This document shows, in pieces, positions 11,525-23,911 of a stretch of DNA of 64,000 nt. Location: assembly GCA_029817715.1 (NCBI GenBank), contig JARUPY010000396.1:5394001-5458000 (forward strand). The letters are read 5' to 3'. The notes beneath the pieces are model-generated. The model saw only the letters and a program-made list of their open reading frames with translations, was not told the DNA's origin and did no database searches. The DNA comes from Melastoma dodecandrum (lineage: Eukaryota; Streptophyta; Magnoliopsida; Myrtales; Melastomataceae). A program made the position numbers and the translations under genes. How positions within the stretch are numbered: the stretch's first letter is position 1; each line of letters opens with the position of its first letter.

Positions 11525-11900
11525 TGCGTGCTCTAAAGCCCTCCTGTTCTTACGCCTCTTCCTCGTGTTCGTTCTTGCGGTGTCCTCCTCTGGGGAGGCT
11601 CTTCTGTTCCCTCGTCAGTCAAGACAATGTTTTCTAACTTCCTCCCCTTATAAAAGTCTTTAGGGCCGACAAAGGTCTTTCTTGTATAAAAAAGCCGATC
11701 CGTAATGAGATAACTCCGCGTGATGTCTCCATGCTTTTCGGATCAAATGCGTCGTTATTTCCACAGAAATTTACAGAGTGCCGAACGAGAATGACATGAT
11801 TTACTTGACTACGGTTAGCGGAGGATGGAGAGATTATGGACGGGGCGGCAGACGTGGAGTACGCCCACCATCGCCATAGGATGAGTTGGAGGTCGGAGTT
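11525..11900 (+). pseudogene. Glycine-rich protein remnant, copy 3
   Basis: 11529-11620 reads SKALLFLRLFLVFVLAVSS, the signal peptide of the family, without an ATG and with an extra Ser codon. The following bases (CCGATCCGTAATGAGA at about 11696) match the intron of copy 1. A short exon-2 trace (GGGGCGGCAGACGTGGAG, about 11840) is followed by frame loss. The glycine-rich body is gone. Confidence 0.7.
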
Positions 11901-12199
11901 TACAGGCGTAGTAGACAAGGCGTAACAACCGGGGGACGCGCGGATGGACTCGATGCTGGAAAATAGTTCCACACGGGATAAACAAAGACATGAACTAATG
12001 CATATATAGATTAAGTCATCTAATTACTAGTTTTTAAATAAATGAAACCCAAAACACAATCTGCACATGGTATTATAGCAAGAAGGCTTTTGCTAATAAC
12101 GATGGTGAAGACGATTTATGATCATGGTGGTGAAGAACATACATCCTTCCCTAATCTGTTAACGTTTTTCGTCGAGGGGAGGGGGATCAATCCCTGCAC

Positions 12200-13424
12200 C
12201 TGCCCATCTTAAATTTAAAAAAATGGTCCTGCATTATGAGCGAGTAATTATTATGTGACGCCAGGAACGACGTCGGATATCTTGTCCGTATCCCTTGCCA
12301 ATAATAATCGAGTCCCCCCGTCACGTGGATTACCTTTCTGTCACGTAAGGTATGGGAGACTTTCGAGGGTTTGGGGTTTGAATTCACCAAACACTCGACA
12401 AGTGTTGTTAATTCGGAGTGGGGAGGGGGGGATGGTTTCCAAATTCAATCAATGTAATGAAGTGGGACGTGGCGGCGATCAACTAAATGATTGTAGTTTG
12501 CGACGCCAGGATCGTCGTCGCATTTGGATATGTTTGTCCAAATATATCTAATCTCATCACCTCTCGTTATTTTATCTCATCGATTACAAATACTCCAACA
12601 AAAAAAATATATAATAAGATGGGAGTGGAGACAAAATAAGGAGAAGAGTGACAAGTTGGGGAAGTAAGTGAGTATGTCGGGTTATCGTGCAATAATTAAA
12701 TTCACGTGTCCAGAGTATGGCAATTTGGCCAATTCTTTTTTCTTTCTTTTTTGTTTTTTTCTTAATGGGCATAAAATGTGAACCATATCTCTTTCAACAC
12801 GGAGGATATTGTTGTTTAAATCCAAGTAGTACCTTGGATTTTTTTAGTTTCTTCAACACAAGCATGTGATAAAGTAAAGATTAGGTTTTTAATGACTCGG
12901 ATGGATATAATTTCGTTTGTCAAAAGCAGCGGCTAACTACCAAGAAAGAAAGGAAGGGAGGAAGATAAGTAGCGGATTCAGTAACTTTAATAAAAGTGCG
13001 TTTCAGTGCGTTCTATCTGTCCATAATTCTCCTTTTCCTTCTTTTTTTTTTTAACTTGATACGGATTGGGATTTCTCTGTCATTAAGACAAAGGCACGCC
13101 TTAACAGTACTAGCCCTTGTTATACTTACTTGACAGATGAACTCAGAAGCTAACGAGACAGACACACGCAGTCAGTTGATGCGATGCGCTCGGCCGCTGA
13201 GTTAAACAGGAAACGGTATGGCCTCGTCGATAGAGGTCGAGACACTGGTCGAATTACGAACACATTGGCTGGAAGGTAATGGGAGGCGAGTGGAGTGGGG
13301 GACATGCTGTTTGTTTTTGTATTCTTTCTGCCATCTTTCTCCTATAAAACGGGTCGTCTCCATGTAGGTTTTGCGATAACTCACTTCTCGGGCCAAAAAA
13401 ACAAGACTTCCTCTTCCCCTTAAT
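12200..13424. repeat. Duplicated GRP upstream region
   Basis: Several blocks match regions upstream of copies 1 and 2: 12200-12345 to 5530-5700, about 12640-12840 to about 9160-9330 (sharing ATGGCAATTTG, GTGAACCAT and CTTTCAACAC), and 12915-13210 to 9520-9840 (sharing GTCAAAAGCAGCGGCTAA and GTGCGTTCTATC). The gene and a long promoter were therefore copied together. A TATA box (TATAAAAC) for copy 4 lies at 13343. Confidence 0.7.
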
Positions 13425-13530
13425 ATGGCTTCCTCCAAAGCCCTTCTCGTCCTTCATACTTCCTAGGCATCGTTCTCGCGGTCGTCCTTGCAGTGTCCTC
13501 CGAGGTGGCTCTTCAGTCCTCTCGTGAGTA
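13425..13530 (+). pseudogene. Glycine-rich protein remnant, copy 4 (exon 1 only)
   Basis: Starts MASSKALLV, then an extra ten bases (about 13453-13462) bring a stop codon into frame. The rest of the signal peptide (GIVLAVVLAVSSEVALQSS) continues in another frame up to the GTGAGT donor at 13524. Copia LTR sequence begins immediately after this, and no exon 2 is found on the far side of the element. Confidence 0.8.
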
Positions 13531-16500
13531 ATATTAGTTTTAGGGCATAGCGGAAATATAAAATAAACTTTTATACCCAAAATCAAAAGATCCCTCATAA
13601 GATTTTATGATAAACAGAAATAAAACTTACCCGAAAATCGTATCTTGATATTCCGGTAAACCAAATCACTGTCGCGAACGAGCAAGAGCCCCACGTGTGA
13701 CTCATCTAGCTGTATCCACGCGCACACGATTACGAACCTCTCGACGATTCTGTAGGTGCTAGCCTCTTGGATCGACGAATGACTTTCATAAGCAAAATCA
13801 CTAAGTCCTCTGATTTCTTTTGGGGTTGATTTTCTTTTCAGATTTTGTCCTCTTAGGACCAACGATACGCTATATCTCCCAATCTGAGTGTTATTTGATA
13901 ACCCCTCCCATCCCATTAAATTCTTGCCTTAAAAGAAAAATCTTACGTTTCATTTGTAAAATAGTAACGGCAACATAATAATTAATAAATATATAAATTT
14001 AACCGAAAATCCAAAAGGATTAAATTAATTTTTTTTATAAAAAATTATTTAACTGTAAAACAAAACGGTATATGTATGTATTAAAATAATTTGATTAAAT
14101 ATTATTTTCTTAAATAAAATATCCATGATATAAAATCTAAACAATTATTAAATGTTTATTTCATATCCTTTATTCAATATAACACAACTCGAATAAATCC
14201 ATATTCGATCTTGCTCTATTTATTTGCTTCCGATATTTCAGAATAAATTAATAATCCAATTAATTCTAATTCTGAAATAATAAAATTATTAAGTTTAGTA
14301 TCCACTAAAATAATCAATAGTATAATGTTCGTGTAGACGTGCTATGCGTGCGACCCTCTAGGTCCTATACACGAAGGTAGTGTATATCCATACACAAACT
14401 AAGGTAACCGTCTAGCAACAATTTTTAGTCCCCCAACGTGTTAGGATAATGATCATAAATCATAAACCACTATGAACCGATTACTGTGTAATTCAACCTC
14501 TTCATCTAACCAACATCCCAATTAATTCGGCACAAAATACATCATCACCAAATTAATTGTTTTACTTGATTATCAAGCTTGAATGTAAAAAATTCCTCAC
14601 ATGGCCATGGATTTTAGAGTCACTAATATCTCTATCAAGTGGCCTAGACGCCAACTCTCCAAACCAAAAGAGCGATGAATCCTATATTGACTCAACATTA
14701 TTCTCTCTACGCTTTTTCACACACCCAACAATCGTATTACTCACAATCCGGTTAAAGACGGCTTTTAACGACGTCAAAGTGCACAAACTCCACCCATAGA
14801 ATAAATGAAGGTCTCAAGTCAAAAGATCAGTTACACTCGTCCATAAAGAGGATTTGACCAATGATGTTCAATATGGGGTATCCTCTTAATCGGGTCGTGT
14901 CCAGTAACCCTAATCTCAGGGTACCCCTAAGTATAACTTAGATATACAATCATTCATTCTATCTTTACCTAAGCTATCCTCAGCGATGATATTGATGTTC
15001 ATGTCCCCTTTAAGCATCAATCCGATCACCGACTATTTCAGATTAATATGCTCATTAATCTGTGAGACTTTATCATTAATAATTTTACATGCAGAAAAGT
15101 AAAATAATCAATGACAAATACTCGCCTTTATTAATTATTTATCCATAAATACAATAAAGTGTCTTGGCACATAAGTGCGCACTCTAACAGTCTCCCACTT
15201 GCACTATTGCCAAGCACTATGGACTCGAAGTCCGAGGCTCTTCACATGGGTCTCATGTTTCTGCAAAGGTAAGACCTTTGTGAGTGGGTCCCCGATATTC
15301 TCGCTCGTATCAACTCTGCTAACCAACACGTCACCCCTCTGAACAATCTCTCGGAGGATGTGACATTTCCGCAGTAAGTGCTTGGATCGTTGGTGAGACC
15401 TCAGCTCCTTGGCTTGCGCTATGGTTGTATTGTTGTCACAATACAATGTCACTGGGTCAACAATGCTCGGAACCACTTCAAGCTCCGCTATGAAGTTCTT
15501 GATCCGCACAGCTTCTTTTGCCGCCTCGAAAGCTGCAATGTACTCGGACTCAGCTGTAGAATCTGCAATTGTCTCCTGCTTAGAACTCCTCCAACAAACA
15601 GCTACACCATTCAAGCAAAACTTATAACCCTGCCGCGATTTCGGATCATCCCGATATGTCTGGAAACTAGCGTCAGTATATCCTCTGACAACTAACTTTT
15701 CATCTCCTCCATAAATTAAGAACATGTCCTTTGTTCTTCTAAGATACTTGAGAATATTCTTTACTGCAGTCCAATGACCCTCTCCAGGATCTGATTGATA
15801 TCTACTTGTGATGCTCAAAGCATACGAGACATCGGGTCGAGTGCAAATCATGGCATACACAATGGACCCTATAGCTGATGCATAAGTTATCTTGTCCATC
15901 CTTCCTCTCTCCTCCTGTGTCTGCGGACACATAGACTTGGAAAGATGTACACCATGTGACATTGGCAAGAATCCTCTCTTGGAATCTTGTATGCTGAATA
16001 CCTTGTCAATATACATACTTTGATTCAAACTCAGCAACCTATTTTGTTATACGGTATAATCTAATACCTAAGACATAAGTTGCTTCCCCAAGATCTTTCA
16101 TAGAGAAATACTCTCGCAGCCATGTCTTGGTATAGACTCTAGGTTAGGGATATCATTGCCTATCCGAAGTATATCATCAACATACAGCACTAAAAATGAA
16201 ATATTGCTCCCACTAACCTTCTTGTAAATGCAAGGTTCCTCTGGATTCTTGACATAGCCAAATTCTTTGACCGCTTCGTCAAATCGCAGATTCCAACTCC
16301 GATATGCTTGCTTTAGCCCATAAATGGACCTCTTGAGCTTACATACTTTATCTACATTATTGGATGCAATGAAACCGGGATGTTATACCATAAATACTTC
16401 CTCCTGTAACTTTCCATTCAAAAAACGGATTTTACATCCATATGCCAGATCTCGTAATCCTTGTAAGCTGCTATCGTAAGCAGAATTCTAATGGACTTAA

Positions 16501-19200
16501 GCATTGCAACCGGAGAAAAAGTTTCATCATAGTCAATTCCTTGACGTTGAGTGAAACCCTTGGCCACAAGTCTTGCTTTATAGGTACTTATATTCCCTTC
16601 CATGTCAATCTTCTTTTTGAAGATCCACGTGCACCCTATGGGTTTTACCCCAACTGGCGCATCAACCAACTCCCAGACTTGGTTAGTATATATGGGAGTC
16701 CATCTCTGATTTCATGGCTTCTAGCCATTTCTCGGAATCATTTGAAGCGATTGCTTCCTCATAAGTCGATGGTTCATCATCCTCGACGAGCAGTACTTCC
16801 CCATGTTGAATTATCAGCCAACCTTATCTGTCAGGCTCTCGGTATACTCTTGTCGACTTACGTTGATCTTGCGTTCCTGGAATATTTTCAAAAGTTTGAA
16901 TCGCTTGTATTAGTGGTACCGATTCCCTATCTAAATGTTCAATTTCCAACCTGTTTGTAGAGTTCGAAATTTCTTCAAGACTTACTTTACTCCCACTACT
17001 CTCTTTAGAAATGAATTCTTTTTCCAAGAAAGTAGCATATCGAGCAACGATAACTTTGTGCTCGCTTGGGAGATAAAAATAGTATCCCTTTGTTTCCTTA
17101 GGATAACCTACAAACATACACTTAGTGGATCTTGCTGCAAGCTTATCAGAATTTTCATTCTTCACATAAGCATCACAGCCCCATATCTTAAGATAAGACA
17201 AGTTTGGTTTCTTCCCAAACCATAATTCATAAGGAGTCTTATTTACTGACTTAGTTGGAACTAGGTTAAGCATGTATGTTGGTGTTTCTAAGGCATAACC
17301 CCAAAATGACAACGGAAGACTTGCATAACTCATCATTGATCTAACCATGTCCATGAGCATGCGGTTCCTCCTTTCTGAAACACCATTCCACTCCGGTGTT
17401 TTAGGAGGTGTGAGTTGTGAAAAGATCCCACACTCTTTTAGGTAATCAATAAACCCTTGGCTAAGATACTTACCGCATCGATCACTCCGGATGGCTTTTA
17501 TCTTCTGGTCTCGTTGATTTTCTATCGCGTTCTTAAACTTTTTAAACTTTTTTAGAGTTTCAGACTTGTGTTTCATTAAGTAGACATATCCATATCTACT
17601 TAAATCGTCGGTGAAAGTCACGAAGTAGGTATACGCTCCTCTGGCCTGAACCGGTAATGGCCCACCCACATCACTATGTGAGTTCTAACATTTCCTTGGC
17701 CCTTTCACCTGTCTTGGTAAAAAGATTCTTGGTCATTTTTCCTTGTAAACACGCTTCACATGTATCTATGGGCTCTAACTTAAAAAAGTCCAAATACCTG
17801 TTACTTAGTAACCTTGCGATGCGTTTCTCGTTTACAAGACCAAGTCTACAGTGCCAGAGATATGTTAAGTTTGAGTCATGCGTTTTTTGTTTCTTCCCTT
17901 CAACACAGTAAATCGGCTCATCCAAATTAAGAACGTACAAACCATTATTCAATGAACCATTTTCATAGAACATTTCATCCAAATAAAAGGAACACAACTT
18001 GTCCTTAAATTCAAATACAAATCCCTTGGCATCTAAACTCGACACTGAAATGATGTTCTTGGAAAAACTAGGAACGAAATAATAGTTCTCCAAATTTAAA
18101 TCAAATCTACCGGGCAACTTTATTACATATGTCCCTATAGCTAATGCAGCAATTTTAGCTCCATTCGACACTCGTAGGTCCATCTCGCCCCCCTTGGACA
18201 GCCGTCTGCAATCACTTAGACCCTGCAAGTTCGCACAAATGTGAGAACTACTTCCTTAGTCTATGACCCATGATAAAGAAACAGAAAGATTGCATTCAAT
18301 CACAAAGACACCTGAAGCATGCGCTCCACTGGCATTCTTCTTCATGAGTTGGAAACAATTCTTCTTCTAGTGGCCTTTTTTGCCACAATGAAAGCATATA
18401 GCCTCCTTCTCATCAGACTAGGGTACTTGCTGCCCTTTCTTAAGCCTCTTTTGAGCTGGAGGTCCGGCGCTCTTAACTGCTTTGGCCTTGGGATTGAATT
18501 TCTCAGTGCCAGGACGCTTGTTGGTCTTTCTGACCATCATTGCTCGAAGTGTAGGATTCACCTTCATGTCCTTCTTAACAGTTTTCAGCATTGCCATCAG
18601 ATCAGTCAAACTCTTCTCCATACTGTTCATGTTGAAGTTCAACACAAACTGAGAAAATGATGGTGGGAGTGAGGATAAAACCAGGTCAACAGCTAAGTCC
18701 TGGTCCAGCTTGGAACCCAAGCTCTCGAGCCTCTCAATGTACCTTATCATCTTGAGTACATGTGGCCTAACTGGGTTTTCATCCACCAGCATTGTTCGAA
18801 ACAGTGCCCGAGAGGTCTCATACCTCTCAACTCTGGCACTCTCTTGGAAGAGCTCGCATAAGTGCTGATTAATAATCTCCCTAACACTCATGTTCTCATG
18901 CTGCCTCTGTAACTCGGGAGACATAGAAGACAACATGATGCACTGAACATCCAGCGCATCCTCCAAGTATTGACTGTAGTAAGACTGATCATCCTCAGAA
19001 GCATTAGGTGCAGGTTCTTTAAGTGGTTTATCCTCCAGCACATAAATCTTTCTCTCGTGCCTGAGGACAATTTTCAGTTTTCTATACCAATCCAGGTAGT
19101 TTGAACCGATGAGGATATTCTCTTACTCGAGAATGCTTCGCAGCGAGTGTTTGTGTTTGTCATCTCTACAAAATAATTTAAAACAGAGTTTTATTATTTA
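13528..19200 (-). mobile_element. Decayed Ty1/copia LTR retrotransposon
   Basis: On the minus strand, gag, integrase, reverse transcriptase and RNase H regions occur in copia order. A polypurine tract (15190-15203) borders a 3' LTR that starts TGTTAGAGTGCGC and spans about 13528-15189 (about 1.66 kb). No matching 5' LTR or primer-binding site was found right of 19110. There is only a short AT-rich tract and a second polypurine-like word ending near 19240. The element interrupts GRP copy 4. Missing 5' LTR plus frame breaks mean it cannot move on its own. The left end is uncertain by a few bases because GTGAGTA belongs to either the GRP donor or the LTR end. Confidence 0.85.
15204..19110 (-). 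pseudogene. Copia gag-pol polyprotein, broken
   Basis: Gag-like segment about 19110-18418 (SNYLDWYRKLKIVLRHERK near its start). Pre-integrase and integrase about 18228-16980, with [29 protein letters not shown] and the [12 protein letters not shown] motif. Reverse transcriptase about 16670-16040, with KARLVAKGFTQRQGIDYDET and LYVDDI. RNase H 16037-15204, with DSTAESEYIAAFEA and LYCDNNTT. Frame changes near 18230, 17670 and 16670, and a stop before the gag segment, break the polyprotein. Confidence 0.85.
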
Positions 19201-19239
19201 TCGAATATTTATTAATAAAGGACTTTAACATATCTCCCA

Positions 19240-20051
19240 TTGTTTTTTTCGAAAACAGCAGCCCCCACTATTGAAAATAGGAATTTGTTGGTAATAAGGC
19301 CCAGTAGGAAACAATACTAAATAATACTTATTGGTTCGTAAAGTATGAAGTCCATGTTATGAATGGGTTCGTAATCCAGTAAAATTTTACGAACTCAATT
19401 CGTAAAGTACGAAATCTCGAAGTACCACTTCATAAGATTTTACACATGAATTTTGTGAATAAGTGATTGTATGAGCAAGGAATATCAATAAAGTATTCTA
19501 ATACATACGAATTCGACGGTTAATGTTTCGTAATGATTTTTACCGTGGTAAGTTTTTGTTATCAGATTGTTTAGAAATAGGAATTTAAAAATCACAACTT
19601 TCTAACCTCATTCAACTGATGATATCGCCGGCCACATCATCATTGCGGGCGATCACCGAATCCAATGACGAAACAATGGAGGGGAGGCGACTACACATTC
19701 AGCTCGGACAAGCGTTGGATCTTTATCGAGGAAAAACTGGGAAGTAGCAAACAGAGATCCACGTGGCGGAACAGTAGCTAGTGGGCCAGGCCCATCAGTT
19801 AGGCCCACCGGTTATTGGCCGTATGTGACGAGTATCATTACCAGTTGGATCATCTATGGACAACTAACTACAACTACTCTCCTCCATCTACCACCCTAAA
19901 ACACGACAAGAACTGGCCTGCTGGATCTCGCTCCCGCAGTGCTTTCTTTCTGCCTCTGACAGCCGTTAATCCGGAAAATCATGGCCCGGCTGGCTTACGC
20001 GGCAATGTCCTCATAGTGGGAAGTTACAAAAACTGCCCCCCTGCTCTAACC
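19240..20051. other. Intergenic region between the copia element and fimbrin
   Basis: No supported gene. The first part is AT-rich. 19780-20050 is closer to average composition, and the end nearest 20051 should hold the fimbrin 3' UTR. The plus-strand open frame at 19815-20156 overlaps the fimbrin last exon and looks like chance. Confidence 0.5.
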
Positions 20052-23000
20052 CTACGGAGTCACGGGGATCTCCTCCTCACCCTCGAAACGACGAGAGATC
20101 CCGGTGTCGGCCGTGACTGCGTCGTCAATGGTTATGGTCGAGACTTCGCCACTTAACGATGAGATCTCGTCGTCTCCGTTAACTGAGGTCGTGGGGGATT
20201 CGTCAGTCATTCCGCCTAGGGATGACACGGGAGATGCCTCCAAGGTGCCTATGCTGGTAACGGTCTCCTCAGGGGTCGAACAGGAGTCTGCATCGTCTGC
20301 CTGCTGCTGAAGGCTCCAGTACATTATACTGGCTGTCAGGGTAAGGATCATCTTCTGGTTCACCTGAGATCAGGAAAGGGATAAGAGATCGCTTGTTCCT
20401 CACAGATTATCCAGGCAGCAATAAAAGAGTCGGACGGAGATGCTGGCAAGTTAAGAAAAAGTCTTATTACCTCCATGATGTCCTCCGGTAACAAGAAGAT
20501 GGAACAACCAAGCTTTCTGGCGACGCTGATTATATATGTCGCATTCAACCTCTTCTCGTCGACTAAAAGTTAGCCAACAGAATCAAATCAGACGACAGTT
20601 TGAAGAAAAAACATGGTCTTGTTGTGCATTAACAGGCATATCTTACCACTTTCTCCCTTGGTGAGAAGATTCCAGTTGACAACTCTGGGCTCCACAGAGC
20701 TTAACAGCTCAAGGAAGAAAATCCCCGTCGATATATTTTTGTCCTGCAGCCAAAAGATTCTCAGATTATAACCATGGATAGGGACATGATTTCTTAGCCA
20801 AAAAGAACAGGGAAGGAGAATCATACCTTGAAGCTCTCAAGTTGGCCTGTTCTACCACTGCTATTGACTTTCCTATTTGCCCAGTTCAAAATATCAGCAT
20901 CGCTGATCTCCTTCCCGTGGGAGTGAAATCTTAAGTTCTTCAGGAGTTGGAGCATGTTATATCTCATCAGCTGCCAGAGGAAAGCTGGAAAAATGCAGAC
21001 TATACTTAGCATTTGGTTAAGTAGAGAAATCATGTCCACTGGGTCAGCCAACGATTTTCTTTCCGACATGCCAATTACGATCTTGGTAAAACACTCTATT
21101 AAGTACTGATAAAAAAAGGGTGCAATTAAAATATTAAATAGGTAAAAAGCTGAATACCAAGTATAAGCTTCTTGTTTCCTTGAACGAAGTCGTTCCCTTC
21201 AATATTAACAAGGGAGAACTTCAAATACTTCCCAATTTTCAACACTTGATTGCAGTTCTCCACTTTTCGGAATGGCATCTTGATAGGAGGCTTCGAAGTG
21301 AATTTCCAAGCGACTGATCCAGGAGAAACCTTGTCAAGCACTTCCAGCAGTACCCATCTACAAACAGGGAGACATTATAACAAAACCCGATCTTTCTGAG
21401 GAAGGGTTTGACATATGAATCCAATGCAGTAAGTACTCACCCATTTCTAACATCCTCGAACACATTATTTACGTAGCTTTCAATACCAAGGCTGTTGATC
21501 CAAAGTCGAAAGCATCTCTCCTCTCTGGACGTTTGGACATCGTCTGACATCATTTCCGCATAGGAAATCTTTTTGGTATCCGTAGACAAGCCATTCCTAC
21601 AAAAAGCTCCACCATGTGAATTTCACCTTCCTTTCACATAAGCAAAGATATCCACGAAGTGTTGAGATGGATGTAGAACAAGTTGTTTCTTACCGTTCAT
21701 GGAATATCTGCGCCACAAATGCAAGATTCAGATTTGCAGAACCGTCAACAATGTCTTCCGGGGTCAAGTATCGTTTACAGTCGATTTTTTCTGCATGATC
21801 AAGGACCAGCTTTGCCCTTTCTTTGGGATCCTTTGTATCAAGAGTTTCTGGCGTACAATGTTCAGGTGCCAGAACATTTAGCAGGTAGGCATATGCCTCT
21901 CCATCCTGCAAGACAATAATTACAGTGTCTAAGAACTTATCGCAACTGCCGAGAGTTCTTTACTCTATTTTCATTTTTCATATACAAAGGGCAATATAAC
22001 ACACAGTATACAGCTGGCATTCAAACTTGTCGTCAATTGAATGCCAGCCATGGTCTTCATTCCTGCCCCGGGGCAGGATGCGCTTACTTTCTTTCTTAGT
22101 CTAGGATTTCAGCTTGATTTTAACCGGCCTGTTAATTAGTTTCGCTGTTTAAGTCTATAGTGTGTAAGGAGAGAAGTTTAATAGTTTAGGTGACGAATTT
22201 CCTCGTTGAACTAAGGCAAGAACCGCTGCTCAACTATCTTTGGATTGTGTGAATTGAATCAAGTCTTATAGATACCTTCAGGTCTGAGGAAAAATTCGAA
22301 ACGTTTTTCCCATAGCCAGCTCTCTTCAAATGGAAATTCATCCATCTCAATAGAACTTTCTCAGGAGCCAAACCCATGAGCTCTTCTACATCCTGTTAGA
22401 TCAGACCACAGAAAGTTACTGAGTATCCCCTATTCCAAAGTTAATTCCCAAGATACATGTGAACTGACTAAAAGAAAATGAGTGCTCATATAATAACCGA
22501 AATATATATTAATGAAGATGTATGTGAGGAATTAACACCTTTCCGTCATCCACCAACTCAACTAGTTGAGGCGTCTTCTTAAGATTGAGATCCGCCAACA
22601 ATTGAATCTGAGAGTTTTCATCAAGCGTCGAGATTTAGCAAGAAGTAGATAATGGAGATACTTGCAATGCCCCAGAAAAAAAAACCCGTCTATACAGATT
22701 AGAGTTACTCCAAAAGCATACCTTTATAATTTGAGATATCAGCCCAAGCACCAAATGAGGCTGCATGGTTTATAAAAAATAAATTGTCAGATCAACATAA
22801 CAAAAATTGGACGTATTATTGAACTTCCATTGGACTTACCCTTCCTTCAACCAAGTCTTGTGTGCCTATATTGACCACTGTGCAGCCAATTGCTTTGGCC
22901 GAGTTGAGACAAAGCGTATGATTTTCATTCCTCTCCCATGGATTCAGTACTCGCTTGGTGTTGATAGCTCGTTCATCGATAGTTCCAGGGACGGCCACAT

Positions 23001-23911
23001 TAATCAGCTTACTGGATAACGTCCAATTTCAGATTAGAAATACGGCACCAATTTCAATAGCCTCAACTTACATAAAGGGGTGGAAGATGCATCCGGAACT
23101 AATACTCACCATAGTAGTACTCCATCCTTTGCCAGATTGAACAGATCATTTGTAGTAGGATCCAGAGGAAGAAATTGCGCCAAGAACGGATCATCTCTGA
23201 GGTAGCTGTTAATGTGAGAGACGTAAGATGCCTTCTCCGATTCGCTAATGGTGTGGAGCAGAGTTGTCGTCGTAGACTTCAGAAAGGATGACGAGTTCTT
23301 TGTATTTCCTTTGCCAGATGTCACTTGGGCATGGAAATTCAAATGTATCTGCCAATTTAACAAAACCACCTGAAGGTCACATCGACTGCATTGCAAAGTC
23401 AAAAGAATTTGAATGGTTGAACTGCAAATTTATCGTTACACCATTGCATGCTCAAAGGCACAGCATTACCAGTTCAGTCATCTGTAAATGGCAGTGTATT
23501 TTGGGCAGGTTTTCCAACAGAAATTAAACCAAAGCGTTTAAGGTGCATGCATGACTTTGACTGACCCTGAGAAAGTCCTCGAACTCGATCTCACTGCCCA
23601 TATCAGAGTTCGCCTCAGTCAGCAACCCCTGAATCTCATCCTCGGAAAGAATTCCACTAAAGGCCTTCAATTTGACCATCAATGCAGGCAAATCGCCGAC
23701 AGTAACCTTACCATTATGATTCTTAACAGCTGTGAACTACAATCAGGAAGATAATAGACCATTGGCACGATTAAAATTTTTGTCGCTGTCATGACATAAC
23801 CAGAACAAAAGAAAATCCACTGACCTTGGATTTGAGGCCCCGAAGCTCAACTTGAGTAAACTGACTCTGCAGCAAGGGATCAGATACCAAAACACCGACG
23901 AAGCTCGACAT
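20052..23911 (-). CDS. Fimbrin (actin-bundling protein, four CH domains)
   Basis: Fourteen coding exons on the minus strand keep frame for 706 residues: 23911-23825, 23736-23566, 23348-23110, 23011-22840, 22760-22722, 22607-22539, 22392-22276, 21905-21694, 21596-21441, 21357-21158, 20984-20827, 20743-20647, 20562-20471, 20363-20052. The N-terminus ([20 protein letters not shown]) leads into an EF-hand-like region (about residues 1-90), followed by two tandem actin-binding domains with four calponin-homology repeats. Typical plant fimbrin blocks include [46 protein letters not shown] and [20 protein letters not shown]. Fimbrins cross-link actin filaments into bundles in the cytoplasm. The acidic Ser/Thr-rich tail (last ~80 residues) is variable among paralogues, so FIM number is not assigned. 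A non-coding leader probably lies at 24100-24370. Confidence 0.95.
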
